Made by a program: the position numbers and the translations under genes | The notes under the pieces: model-generated | Database searches by the model: none | Told to the model about the DNA's origin: nothing | What the model saw: the letters and a program-made list of their open reading frames with translations, nothing else | In this document: positions 32,430 through 44,760 of the stretch, piece after piece | Layout of the letters: each line of letters opens with the position of its first letter | Numbering within the stretch: the first letter of the stretch is position 1 | DNA from: Patiria pectinifera | Lineage: Eukaryota; Echinodermata; Asteroidea; Valvatida; Asterinidae | Length of the DNA stretch: 64,000 nt | Assembly (NCBI GenBank): GCA_029964075.1 | Contig: CM057149.1 | Location: 9,992,465 to 10,056,464 of the forward strand | Reading direction: 5' to 3'

Positions 32430-32700
32430 ACGGCCAATTTTCCATCTCGAGAGGGGCACACTTGCAAGAGGGGTATTTGTGCTTTCGAGGGGTAGTGTTC
32501 CATCTCGAGAAGCCTGCACAATCGTGTAAATGCGAGAGAGATAGTTGTGTTTTTGAAGGGCAGTTTTTGCATTACAAGAGAGGAGACAAGTTTATTTGTT
32601 TTCATCTCGAGGCGGCGCATGAATAACCGCGAGAGGGGCACTTTTGTTGGCCTGGGAAAATTGGGGGGAGGGGCAAGTGCCCCCCCCCCAGTTCCGCCGC
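32430..32700. repeat. Dispersed GAGAGGGG repeat, copy 2
   Basis: It shares CCATCTCGAGAAGCC, GCACAATCGTGTAAATGCGA, ATTACAAGAGAGGAGAC and TTTTCATCTCGAGG with 11095-11310. It continues into a G/C-run block (32670-32705). It abuts the 3' end of sialyltransferase B. Confidence 0.65.
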
Positions 32701-32729
32701 CCCTGCAGGAGACACAGAGTTCATTTTTG

Positions 32730-35700
32730 CTACTTTCTTTGCTTGCAATCTCTGACGACTAAAGTCAGTTTCCCTTGTCGTTCCAGCTCTTTCAGTATGG
32801 TGTGTTCCATTGAAAAATTGTGCCACTTACTGCGGTCAAAGTTTAATTTCCTTTTATCATAATAGTGATACTTGACTGCTCGACCCTCCAGATCTTTGTG
32901 GAACGGGTAGAATCCAAAGAGAGTGATGTTCGAGCAGAACGTCCGAGCGACTGTGTATATGTCTAATCCAAGCGTGCCTCCTAGTGGTAAGCCCCATAAC
33001 CTGCAAGGATGGGAGTTGAAGGGGAAAGAAGAAACTGTTATTAACAACTAAATGTTCAGATCATGATGATAGTACGTAAATTGTCCGTCTTGATGAGGTT
33101 GTCAACACCCTTAAAGAGAAAACCAGTGAGACCGGCGTACATCATCACTCGATGCGCCCGTAGTTGGCAATGGGTGCGTCCGATTGGCTTACACGTGTCA
33201 GTGAAACTGACAGGAGAGTATTTGATTAGTGAGCACGCATTCGATCGTGTCTGTCCCGGTGGCGAATTATTTTTCCCAAAGAACATCGTATAGATGATTG
33301 TTGAGCGCCCTCTACGATACCTTTAATATACATACGCAGGTATATAATGCCATGACAATTTGCTGTCGAGCTCTCCGATGGCTCAGCCGGATCAATGCCA
33401 TGGTTTTGAGACCGGAGGGTGTGAGTTCAAAACCCCATTTTCCTTCTTTTTTTTCTTTTCCACTTTACGGTTTTGGAGGATATTATTTTTTAAAGGGAAA
33501 TAAAGTCCGAATTTCATCCGGTTCGAATTCATTTCCTTTGTTTTCTATAATATCTTTTTTGTCATGTTTTAAAGGAAAGTCCAAAACCTCATAGCGCACA
33601 CCTCATTTGCTTACGTCGTTTGGGAAAAACAAATCTCGCCCTCGGTGTCAACCAAGACCGCCCCAGTTCGCGAGCGGGTCTCTGGTGGCTGCCCGGGTGT
33701 GTGTGACGCAAGCAGACGGTTTCCTTAATAGGAAGATACACGATGGCGGAAACTTGAATACGATTGCCAAGTGAGTGTAGTGGAGAGATTTATGACACAA
33801 ATATTGCTTAGTTTGATCACGCATTTGAATAATTCAGAGCATGTACTCCGATTTCAGCAACTATTGATCTGGTAACAGTGAAAAAACTAAATTTGCAAGT
33901 GAAGCAGACGACAGTATGCCAGGGTGTGTCTACATTTTAAAGTCCCGCCCCAAAACAACCTTTGACCTTAATTTTCAGGAACACCTTGTCAAATACATCG
34001 CAGCAATATCCTTTTTCTTGCATTGCTCAATCAACAAAACGGATCAGAGCATAGTTACATGCACTTTGCATATACTAATCTGTTTACAACTCACTTTTCG
34101 ACATGGACAGGTTTCCAGCTGTAAGCAAATCGGATACCAGTGAATCCTTTTCTCCGTAATGCGTCGATTACAGACCGATAATTCATGCCAGATGCAAAGC
34201 TACCATTTCCTATGTACAGTTCTTTCGGGTACCACAAAATCGACTCTTTCAAAGTTTTGATGGTGTCGAAAAATGTAGCCCGTATATGCAGTTTTCTTTT
34301 GCTTTTTGTCTTCTCCATGGCACTGCCGTATGAAGACAACAGAAGGGTGTTAAAAGCATTCAAACTTGACGTTTTGCCGACGTCAACTTCGTAGCCTTTT
34401 ATCAGCGCCATATTGGCGCGGATAACGAAGTCATGTGAGTCGATGAAATTCCCGCAACTGCTGTTGTTTAAGATACCGCTGTTACCGATCACAGCACAGC
34501 TAGGCTGCCGTGGGATGAGCTCCACTCCAGGGAAATGTTCCTCCAAGTTACATCGCTCTACCTCCCGCACTGAGGATTCGTGAGAAGTGTTGCTTTCTCT
34601 TGCAATATGCACAACGGGATTATAATTTTGCAAGTTAAAGGTCATGTTGTCAGTTGGTGTATCGTTCTTGTAGACAAAGATGGCAAATTCTAGAGGAACG
34701 CAGAAGTTACCTGCAGATCTGCAAAAATGAAGAAAGACAGAACATGTTTTTACACTACATTTTCCTTAACCTAAAAGGGCCGGGTTATTTTTACCATCTC
34801 TCAGCCGGGGGAGTGGATTCCACCCCTGCAAGATCTCAACAATTTTTTTTTTTAAACTCGGTACATGCATAGAGCAACTCATCAATAATATACCCAGGAA
34901 ATTTCATGACTATACATCAAAGGGTTTTGGAATTATGGCTAATTAATTATTCATAAGTACGAATGGTAGATCTGCTCTTTGTAAACGATGTATAATGGGC
35001 AAATTAAGTTTTCACGGCGCGCAGCCCTGGGAAATTTTTATATTTTTGGTATCGCGGAAAAAGTCGAGGGGAGGGGGCGGATTCCGCCCGGCCCTTTTAG
35101 GGTTAATCAAGGAAATTGTGCTTTTGTTCTTGTTCTTTCATACAAAGCCGTTACCTCGTTCACTACATGAACAAAAACCCGATGCTGCAGGGGTTTCGGA
35201 CGGGGATTTTTTTTTTTATTCTTCCCGTGAATTTTGCATTAAAAAATCTTCGATTAATTGACGTGAAATGAGGCCCCTTGCCATGTGTGATTGGATATCA
35301 ACATTTTGATAACAACGTTTTGATCAAAAGAAAAAAGGGCAAATCGATACTCGAATCATACGGCCACGAAACTACTCACAGGAAAATACTAACAATTTCT
35401 AATGTCCCGCGCTACGAATATGTCGACCATCTTTCACCATGCACCAGGAAAATGAAGTCTCCGTGGTGGCGCACTGCATTGTGAATCGCCAGAATTAAAT
35501 AACAATATACCGCATGCCAAATGCACTTTGCATGAAATTTCTCTGTAATTCAAACAATTACGAATCATTCCTTTTCAAAAAATCCGATGTATAAAATTTA
35601 TACCAAAAGTTCATCAGCACTTCGAATCTTTACGATCCTTATTTAGATTGCATTGGCACATGGTTTCAAAGTTCGACCATCAAATGCTAGCCACCTGCTA

Positions 35701-38700
35701 TAATCTCAATATTAAAACAAACAACCATAAACGATAAGAGTTGGCTACCTAAAGTTGAAAAAGAAAACACCGGTAGCTGTTGCCGCGGTCCTGGTTTTGA
35801 TAGACAGTAAAATGCCATCTATTGGTTGAGGCAAAAACAAAAAAGTCTCCGGTTTCTGGTCTGCGCACCCATCGCCGTATCCATGCGCGTCGGCAAACTG
35901 AATAGCACTGTTATTGGCCACAATAGAATCAATATTACATGCACGTAATCTATACACACACATTCAAAAGTTGAGTTCCGGCTCTACTGACTGAAAATCG
36001 GCTGTTACGACGGCTTATGTGGACCCCGTCGTGTTTGTGCTGGCAAAGTTCTAATGCAGTTCCTTTATTTCTATATTTGTTTTGCCAACGATGGCAAAAT
36101 AAGAACGATAAATCGTTACTAGACGACCTGGGAGTATTGTAAGGATAGATTATTTTCCAAACCTTCATTAGTTGGCAGTGCCACGGGGGTAAAAAATAGA
36201 ATCTTACTCGGTATTATGTAATTTGTTTGAATGTAGACATTGTTGATTTTGCTTTACCTCTTGCATCAGACATCTCATCTAGATGAGATGCGGGGATTTT
36301 TAATGGTTCATTAGAATTTAGATGTTAAGTCTGTAAAGTTTGATTCTATGGTTTTGCTCTATAATTATCTAGTATTGTAGTTTTGATTCTAAAAATAGCA
36401 CGGTTTCATTCATCATGTAATTTCTATTGTTATGCGCATTAGAACATAATGTTATGCATTTTGCGCATTATAATTGCCATTATTGTGAAATGTTAATAGT
36501 AAACGTGTACCCTTGGTACCAAACTTATACGTTAGCTGTCACATGTGCTCTCGTGCATCAATTGATTAGTGCATGACTTCTGTTATGTTTTGAATGGCTT
36601 ATTTTATGCTTCACATCACTTTTACTAATATTTTGAATTCTTCCTAACAATAACACTAATTAATATGCATAATTAAACAATCAACAAGCCCCTATTATTT
36701 TTGTCTGCATATATACAAAACAACGCAGTCTGAGAGAGACCCTGTTGAAGCTATCAAAGCTGTGCATATTACGCTCAACAGCCTCATCTGCGTCAACATG
36801 CCTTGAATATAGTTTACAGTACTTCCTGATCCGAGGGAATAAAAAAAGCCAATTTGTGTCCCTGTCAGAAACCACAAGTTAATATTAACATATTTTCTAT
36901 TGGTGAACATCAGCCGTTACCACTTTAAGCCCACTGTAAAAAAAAAAAAAAGTACAATGCAATGGTCATTTCCTTAAAAAAAATATTATGTAAAAGGTTG
37001 GATACATTCCATTGTCTGTGTCACCAAATATAAGCCATCTTAGAGTGCTAAATTATTATAGATCTGAGGAAAAATAACCTTCGAAAAGAACTTGTGGTAA
37101 AAAATCTGGATCATCTCTTTCTGCACACAAGAAAATGGCAAGATTGCTTTGTATTAGTGTTTGTCCAAAATCTCAAAAAAAAATTACGCTTTTTATTTAA
37201 AAAAAAACCTAGTGCATTTCTTATCTCCTGTGCCCTCGTGCTCGAGCCACGCACAGTACAACCGATCTAAAATAGCAAAATAACAGCAGATAATAGATTC
37301 TGAAAGCGTTTTATATATACACCAACATTCATTTGCTCAAATATTGAATATTTCCTCTACTGCCCACTGTCTGCCTATAACGGAATCAAATAATCAATTT
37401 TAAAACCACAAACTGACTATTTGCACAACTAGTTTGTTCAACCTTATAAATTGAACAAACAAATTGACTGGACTGCCGTTTGAACCTGCGACATCCTGAT
37501 TACTGTATTGGAGGACGATCGGTACGGCAGTCCGGGGATGCATGGTCGAGACCAGAACAGTCAATATTTTCCCAAAACGGCTGCCGCGCGTGATCCAGTG
37601 TTCTCATATAATTCCATTGTTATAATGAACATGTTGCCAGTTTTATGTTCTACTTCCCTTTTCATCATGGCAACATCATCATTAATATTAAATACAATTT
37701 AGTTTAAGATTAAGTTATGTAAAAGACTTTGAATATAACTGTCAAATACAGTTCAACAATGATGTAGATCATTAATGGTATATTTTGCTCAATTTCGCGA
37801 GATATTTCTGTAATTTGTTTACACCTGGTTATTTAATATTTTTTTTCTGAAAAAGAATTCGCCAAACCTACTCTATTTTATATTATTTTTAAGTGTGTAT
37901 TTTCTCCAATAAGTGATTTTTTGTAGAGAAATTTTTCAGAAATCCTCGGGCAACTCAGGTTTTCTCCGCATGGCGCATGTAAATTTATGCGGCATGCATG
38001 CATTTTTCGGACACTGGTTCCCATTGCTAGACATGACTAGATAACAGCAAGAACGATAATGAAAGGGGCGGGAGCCAGCGTGGTGCATGTCCCATTCATG
38101 CAAGAATAGATTTCAAAGACTCGAAGGTAAAATATTTCCTACGCAAACAGCGTTGGAAAGTGGAAATAATCGAAACTATCGAAATCTTTAGTGAAGGTTT
38201 AATTAACAAAATTTGGTCCCTCTTGCATAGGTATGTGTTGCTTTCAAGATTTTTTCGAGGTCTCAATGTTTTCGTTTGTAGTGATTCAATGTTACACGGA
38301 CGTGTGCCGGTCGGCGTGTGCCAGTGACTGCCGGCGGTACGTGGGGCTGGTCCACATGGCAGCCTATACGCAATGTTACCGTACGATACAGACTGTGTTG
38401 GCCTTGAGTTTCTCCTTCGCAAATAGTGATGTAAAGGAAGAAATTTTCTTTTGTTTTAGTGAGCACCGCCTGTCTTCAAAATTAGACCCGTTAACATGGT
38501 AGTGGACCGGCCAAAGTGGAATATTCCACCTCGGACGGTATTTTGTGGTAATAGCAGGCAACCTTGTCAGATCAATCAGTCATAGGGTGGAGAACAAAAT
38601 GTAGGTGGATGCCACCCTTAATTTTGACTCAAATATACCTAATTTGCATAAATTGTTAATCGTGTAATATATTTATTCCCATACTTGGGTATATTCTTTA

Positions 38701-40260
38701 TTTTTTTTTATTTCTTGAAAAGTTTATTTTGGTGTTTCTACTCACACATCCTTACTTATATAACATTTTCTTCAGCATATAAGTGACTGAATAATTATGA
38801 GGACATAGTAACGATCCCAAATCGCTAATATTATACCCCAAAATTGCGCGCATTTACCTTGTCTCCAGATATCATCAAGTAGTCTTGCCAAACCTCAGTA
38901 TTGATGAGCTTCTACTTCACAAAATTGCTTACTTCAACAGTTATCCTTTTCAAACCTTGTTGAAAAGCATATGAACAATGATATTTAGCTCAGCAAACAA
39001 AAACGGGGAAAAACGAGCTGACTGTCCGTAAACTGGGCTTAAATTAGGTGATGGGTCGTCTAACGTGGGAGACTTGAATAAGTTTAAGGAAATGTCCCCC
39101 CCCCAAAAAAAAAAATGGAATAATTATGTCACTGTCGAAATGTTTTCTTTCTATTAATTTTCTTTCAAATAACTTTGGAAATTTCCTTGAACTTTTTCAA
39201 GTCCACCACGTTAGGCAACCCTTCACTAATTACGCCGATCAACAGACACCTATTTAGTTTTCCCTGTTTTTGTTTGCTGGGCTAAATATCACAACGTTAA
39301 AATTGATCACATGATATTCCATAATGTTTTAATTGGGTAACTGTGCCAGCAGGCAACTTGGTGAATTTGAAACTCATCAATACTGAGGCTTGGCAAGACT
39401 ACTTGGAGATATCTGGAGAGAACTTAAATGCGCGCAACTTTGGGTATATTAGTAGCCATTTTGGATCGTTACTATGTCCTCATAATTATTCAGTCACTGA
39501 TATGCTTGAGAAAGTGTTATTGAAGTTAGGTGTGTAAGTAGAATCACCAAAGTAAAATTTTCACAAAATGAAAAAAAAATAACAAATATACCCAAATCTG
39601 AAGAAAAATATATTACACGGCAGGTATTAACGATTTATGCAAATTAGGTATATTTATGGTCAAAATTTATGGCATCCACCCACATCTTGTTTGTTATGGT
39701 TCAAAGAATTGATCTAGCATGGATGCCAGCTATTACCCAAAAAATGCTGTGATTTTTTTTCTAGAGAACTTTTCAAATTAAGCTGGCCTACTATGGCGTC
39801 ACCTCTTCTAGGCTCTCAAGTCACTTTCAATTTGAAAAAAAGTGGAATTTATAAAAATATAAAATATAAATTCTCCTCCCGACCGATTTTATTAAATCTT
39901 AAGTGATGTAAAATTAGAAATTATTTTTAAATAGGCTAGGCTTGAAGGTAGGACTTACTGACTGCACACCATCTTGCAATGTAAAGTCACCTGACTTGTT
40001 TGGTTGTTTGTTGGTGTCGTCAATAACGTCGTTAACGACGTCGTTACCGTTTTCACTGGCTTTGTTTTACTCGCTGACGTTACATAGACATGGCTATCAG
40101 AAGCATTCAATCCCAGCCTATTATACATCAGTACATGGCCATCCTCCACGATGTAAATGCTTGTCATCAATCCCAAGACTGAGAAGAGACAAACTGCCGT
40201 AAACCACCAGAAGGATGAATGGCCCACTCGGGGCCGCGCTGGCTGATGTCTGCCAAGCAT
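32730..40260 (-). CDS. ST8SIA-like: ST8-type (alpha-2,8) sialyltransferase-like protein, gene B
   Basis: This is a paralogue of gene A with the same architecture. Exons are 40260 (or 40287) to 39959, 34718-34095 and 33000-32730. Exon 2 (624 bases) and exon 3 (271 bases including the stop) have exactly the lengths and phases of gene A. The protein is about 398 residues from ATG 40260, or 407 from 40287. Gene A's MAGHSS start is replaced here by RVGHSS, so an upstream ATG must be used and the tail is longer. The signal anchor is FWWFTAVCLFSVLGLMTSIY. Motif L is CAVIGNSGILNNSSCG, IDSHDFVIRANM. Motif S is GTLGLDIYTVARTFCSNI, GFYPF. Motif III is KYHYYD. VS is HNFSME, keeping the His and Glu of HxxxxE. 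The stem is longer in Thr/Ser (TTSLTTLLTTPTNN). Exon 2 ends at a GTGAGT donor. Both copies look intact. Intron 1 (about 5.2 kb) contains a long palindromic element. Confidence 0.9.
33330..33600 (+). mobile_element. tRNA-derived SINE, copy 1
   Basis: A tRNA-like head starts near 33368. It has an A-box-like TGGCTCAGCCGG and a B-box-like GGTGTGAGTTCAAAACC. A body with TTTTGGAGGATATT and AAAGTCCGAATTT, shared with 61700-61985, follows. It lies in intron 2 of sialyltransferase B, between exons 3 and 2. Confidence 0.7.
35285..35495 (-). repeat. Dispersed repeat family R2, inverted copy
   Basis: Read on the minus strand, it matches 47560-47760: GGTGGCGCACTGCATTGTGA, CGACAAATTCG-like text and the ATCAAAACGTTG region. 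It also matches part of 13080-13290. It lies in intron 1 of sialyltransferase B. No coding capacity is seen. Confidence 0.55.
35496..37469. other. Intron 1 of sialyltransferase B, middle part
   Basis: AT-rich with no recognisable exon. CATCTCATCTAGATGAGATG near 36269-36288 is a perfect 20-base palindrome. The frames at 36681-36910 have no recognisable domain. Confidence 0.45.
37470..37560 (-). mobile_element. Possible tRNA-derived SINE head
   Basis: The minus strand reads CAGTAATCAGGATGTCGCAG directly followed by GTTCAAAC. This resembles a tRNA anticodon-arm and B-box region (GGTTCAAAC). The A-box is not convincing and the body is not defined, so this is tentative. Confidence 0.35.
38600..39690. 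mobile_element. Long near-palindromic foldback element
   Basis: The left half (GTAGGTGGATGCCA, ATATACCTAATTTGCATAAA, AATATTATACCCCAAA, CTTGCCAAACCTCAGTATTG) returns inverted in the right half up to about 39690. Each arm is about 450 bases. The centre (about 39050-39230) is itself inverted (GTCTAACGTGGGAGACTTGA versus CAAGTCCACCACGTTAG) around a C9-A9 run. It lies in intron 1 of sialyltransferase B, about 270 bases from exon 1. It has no convincing transposase frame. Confidence 0.88.
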
Positions 40261-40867
40261 AGGCCTACATGTACGGTGCTGGTGCATTGCTCACAGCGTG
40301 GGGAATTGGAAGTGCGGGAAACAGTGTGGGAAATCACTCGTGTACGTATGGTGCAAGTAGTAGTAGCACATTGTTCACGTAGGACGTCAAATTCCTCTCC
40401 CAAAATGAGACGGTTTTACGGCTGGAAATACGTGTATGCGTATGCCACAACATGTTCACTGTGAACAGTGCGAAATCAGGTTAGTTTCCTTTTCCTTTCA
40501 ACCAGATTTTTGCAATGGGATAGGTAAACAGGACAACACTATTATATACGATTTCAAGACGATGACGTACGCAGGCTTGATCACTATTGGTATACTGTCA
40601 ATGATTAGCGAAAATGACCCAAACAGACAAACAGACCATTGGCGGTCTCTCGAAAGACCAAAGTTCCGGAATTGCCCTATCGCTGTTTGCGAGTTAGCCA
40701 CGCCCCATAGATAACCCTACGGGGAATTGTGTACGTTATTTTTTTTTTTTATCTCAAATTGTATATGTTCCGCGTCCATTTTGTATATCATGTAATTGGA
40801 CAATATTTCACAAGCTGCGGCGTTTTACAAGCTTGGATTGTGAAAGACAAGGTGGATACTATTTAGT

Positions 40868-41040
40868 TTTTGTGTCCTCATTTACCTTGTTGCCCTCCAT
40901 CATTTGCCTTTGTGCCCTTCCCCATTCCTTGGTGCCCCTCATTTTACTCGATGCTCTCCCCATGCCTTGGTGTCCTCCACATCTGCTTGGTGACCCTCAT
41001 ATACCTACATGTAGGTTCCCTCCTCGTTTGCCTAGGTACC
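40868..41040. repeat. Degenerate minisatellite
   Basis: About seven imperfect units of 20-24 bases resemble GCCTTGGTGCCCTCCACAT: TTACCTTGTTGCCCTCCATC, GCCTTTGTGCCCTTCCCCAT, TTCCTTGGTGCCCCTCATTT, GCCTTGGTGTCCTCCACATC, GCTTGGTGACCCTCATATAC and further remnants. The array appears old. Confidence 0.6.
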
Positions 41041-41284
41041 GTAAATGCCGTCCTTCACATTTTCCATATCCAACGAAACTTGGTCTTTGCCTCATGATGT
41101 TTAATAAACAAGCCGCGGAAAATAAAAAAATAAAAAAACACGATTGACATGCATGATCAAAATCGACGCGCGCGCTGACGAGATACCGTTTTTTTTCTCC
41201 ATCGGCCTTAATATACAAACATTGACTGCTTCTATTGGTGTAGTAGCATTTATGGTGTACTATAAAGGACACCTATCTGTTATC

Positions 41285-41372
41285 GTCGTGCGTGTGGGGA
41301 GCTCCGTCGTGCCTGTGAGCAGGTCCGTCGTGATTGTGGAGAGGTCCGTCGTGTTTGTGAGCAGAGCGTCGT
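41285..41372. repeat. 21-bp minisatellite, about four copies
   Basis: The units follow GTCCGTCGTGNTTGTGAGCAG, with variants such as GTCCGTCGTGATTGTGGAGAG. It is flanked by TCGTCGTGCGTGTGG and GCGTCGTGTGTG half units. Confidence 0.75.
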
Positions 41373-42184
41373 GTGTGTTTTTTTTAAATTAGTTTCTTGT
41401 TAACATCAGCGAAAGTAAAGTTTGACAGCGATAGAATGGGCTATTTAAATCGGGCAGAGAACATCGAGATGGCAATAAGAAAAAGGAAAATATTTGGAAA
41501 AACAAATAATGTACTAAAACGAAAAATAATGAATTGCCAACAGCAGTAGTTTTGCTTCAAAAATGAGTGCACTTGATGGCAATGTACGTGTATCGCGTGC
41601 ATTGCCATGGTGAACTCTGCACCGCCGGCCGGCGCGGCCGGCCCGGCACGCCACGCACGGCATGCCCGTCCATCGTTCGCATACCTTGATTGCCGGTGGC
41701 ACGACGGTGCCACACGCAGACTGCAAATCCCATCGCATCAACGGACTCGTGCATTAAATGCAAATAACATTTTTTCACTGTTGAATCAGACCGTGTAGTT
41801 ACATTGATATCTACGCACAAAAGAAACTAAGCGGGAGCTGGTAGGCATATGGACATAGACTTACAATAACAAGTCAAAATCAGACAGTCATTCCAACTTT
41901 CGTTTACCATTCTTAAGAATTTCCCGTAATATACATTTTCTGATTGTTGGTTATTTCCTCATTAACATGATGTTTAGTCGTGATTTTGTTTTTATACTTT
42001 TGACACATTTTCCCCCTCGGCATTAGCCTTTAAAATATTGTTTATAAGATAATTACAGTCTAAATTCTTACAGTCTAAAGTAGATGGAGAGTAGATTATT
42101 ATATTTTGTAGCATGCTCCAGCATCCTTCCAGCCGCTAAACATCTGGTACTACTCGAATCATATTTTAACAAACAGAAAACATA

Positions 42185-43160
42185 GAGCAAATCGGGAGAA
42201 CTGAAACATGGATTGGTTCTCGTCGCTCGGTTTATTCAACGTCATAGGTCATTGGAACCTGAGTGTGTGCAATATACAAGCAAAATAGCGAACAGCAAAC
42301 TGAGTGATTAGAACAATGTTCTGATTTTCATCACGCAGTAGGCCCAAATTGCAATGTACAGGCAAAATTGCAATACAAAGTCGTTTAGATCCAACTAAAT
42401 TAATCTTGTATTCTGCTGCCTGTATCTGTATACTCCATAAAAGCAGTTGTCAATCAAGGCTCATTACATTTGAGTAATGTCATTTTCCCAAAAATTGGCA
42501 AAAAGAAAGTGCATACGTTACATCATGTGACATGTAAAGGTTTAAAGTAACTAATGACAGAAATAGTATAAATTTGTGTATTTTTTTTTCATTCTGACGG
42601 TGTTTTTTTCTTTTATATGTATTTACATGTTAAAGCACAACGACGAAGCCACATTGTACAAGAGCTGAAATCGCAAATCTCCGAGTCTACGTTGACTGAA
42701 GTTATTCGTCTGTTTTCTTTTCTTTCTCGGCTGGAGGAAAACCCGCGACCACAGTTTTATATTGATACTATTTGTTAAACTACATCTCATTGATGAAATA
42801 TTTGTACTATATTCGTTTTCTCTTGAATATGGATGTATGTATGCCCTTTGTCCTTTGGTGAGCACTAGACAGTTTAACACAAATTGTTGTTTTTTGGCTG
42901 TCATTTATCGATACTCCATGAATATTGCCACAAAGCACATTTCACGTTTAGTCAATGATATATGTGACGCAAAACAATTCACAGTTGTTTTTTTCGCTAC
43001 TGGGAACCTACCCCCCCCCCCCAAAAAAACCCCAGTCTTCCCTATGCTATGATGAAGGATTTGTTGTGAGGACACAAATAATACTAAACTGGACAAGAAA
43101 TTATTACTAGATTAAAAGAAATCCCGCCGTTTCATTTGATGTCTGGGCTTTCATTCGATT
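42185..43160. repeat. Dispersed repeat family R1, copy 2 (long)
   Basis: This block of about 1 kb matches 56610-57720 throughout. Shared text includes CGGTTTATTCAACGTCATAG, GCAATGTACAGGCAAAAT, AGCTGAAATCGCAAATCTCC, TGTCATTTATCGATA and TTTCATT...TCGGTG-like ends. Both long copies lie on the 3' side of a fibrinogen-domain gene, so each is part of a larger duplicated unit. It includes a C12-A6 run near 43011. Confidence 0.75.
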
Positions 43161-43872
43161 ATTCGATAATATTTGTATTTCTAGAAATAAAACCCGTAAA
43201 TTGTAGCAAGAGTACCTAATAATTATTTAAACGCAGCCAATTCTACCACGTACAAAGAGGGAACCTTTCAGGAGTGACTGTGTGCCGCACAATATTTTGT
43301 AGTGTTTTTTTTCTGTCAAAATTAGCGACTAGCATATTGCCCAACTGTGGGCAGTATGCCGAATCACGCTCGAGTTCTGGCCCCACCCTTCCTCTCAGAA
43401 TGAGTAGGCCATGCTCATAGCACTCTGATTACTTTTCAAAAGCACTACCACTTTGTAGCTGCGTGGTTATATTCAGGCTTTATATATACAAATGAGCACA
43501 GTTAATGACTTCCATTCCCACGAAAAATAGTTTAAATTCTAAATTGAAATTTAAATAAATGACCTATTGACCAAAATGCTATACCGTGGTCATAAAATGC
43601 ACCCATGCTGACGGATTTTTGATCGATGCGCATAAGTCCGTCCCCGAAAATTGACCAAAATAAGCCCCATAAGTTTCGCACAAAACATAACTACCAACAT
43701 TTTATTTAAAAAAAATCAATTTAATACTTAACGAGAACTGTTTGTCACAATTCGTAAAGATGATTATGAAAAGTATGTACGTTGTAAATGGGGGCACAAT
43801 ATGTGCAGCAATGTTATACTCACGTGGTATTCATCAAAAATTGCAATAGTATACATCTGAAGTATATATGGC

Positions 43873-44072
43873 GGTCCATAATTATGTGCAATCGACGTCG
43901 CGTTTTTTGGGGCGTCGAATTTTAAAGTTCTGGCAGGAATTATTTTGATAAATTTCATCAGTTTCCATGTCACAGTAGACACGAAGACTGCCATTACCGA
44001 ATCCCTCTGGGTTGATTGCGTAGATACCGTTTGAACGATCAACGGCATCTAAGAGCATCTTGCAACTTTGTC
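43873..44072 (-). pseudogene. Truncated fibrinogen-domain lectin fragment
   Basis: The minus strand reads SCKMLLDAVDRSNGIYAINP and GFGNGSLRVYCDMETD. This matches the first 40 or so residues of the fibrinogen C-terminal domain of the two full genes (SCKMLLDAGYWSSGIYTIYP). The frame then leaves the family (EIYQNNSCQNFKIRRP) and stops. There is no signal peptide, PAN domain or rest of the fibrinogen domain. It lies about 700 bases downstream of the full gene at 44761-45798 and is probably a leftover of the local duplications. A retained exon of a different gene is less likely. Confidence 0.75.
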
Positions 44073-44760
44073 TTACCTACGCCCCGGTGTTGTTGAACTA
44101 TCCACCGTAAGAGTTTGACACTTGCTTTCTTATTGTCACATTAGAAGGCAGCGGAATTAGTAAAGAACGTGATTATGCAAATAAACTTAAAACAAAACAA
44201 AAAACTGAGAGGTTTGGATTTCTCATGTTTGTGACACTAGAAATAAGATCACGAATTTTGTAGAAAAAGAAAAGTGAACGTAATGTAACGTATGTTGACA
44301 CATTTTGAGAAACCATGTTCAAAGTTCATAGTACTCATGGCAGTTTTCAGTCAAGGCCCAATACGTGGATAATCGCCATTTATATATTACATAAATTTGT
44401 TATTGGCTTCCATTAACCTATAGAAAAAGGCAAATAGATTGAAGTCTGGTAATGATGCTACCGACTGACGAATGCTAAAAAGATTTTTCAACAAAGGTGT
44501 CTCACTGCATACACGCTACATATTCTATTTGGTTTTTCATCAACGATGTTCACATAACGCTCAGCTTCATATTACATTTTTAAAATATTTTTTTCTTCAT
44601 AATTTGCTTCGCAATTTTTGACCGTCTACTCTACAGGATATAATACAATTAAAGTTTAACAATTTTAAACTGACATCAATGAAAAACTAGCTGGATAAAT
44701 GTCCGTAATTATGTACAAACCTCCGTTTCACTTTGTCTGTGATGTTTAAGACTCAGATAT

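Larger units (their letters stand above)
40288..42184. other. Upstream flank of sialyltransferase B with degenerate tandem repeats
   Basis: No gene is recognised. There are two tandem repeats: a very degenerate 20-24-base array at 40868-41040 (CTTGGTGCCCTCCA-like) and a 21-base array at 41285-41372. A GC-rich patch with CCGGCCGGCGCGGCCGGCCC lies near 41624-41645. Confidence 0.45.

Noticed and set aside
39343-39537. 64-codon plus-strand frame as a transposase remnant
   Set aside because: It lies wholly within one arm of the palindrome, and its mirror arm is not conserved as protein. It is most likely a chance frame.
41615-41660. CpG-island promoter
   Set aside because: The CCGGCCGGCGCGGCCGGCCC patch is only a few dozen bases long, and no gene starts beside it.
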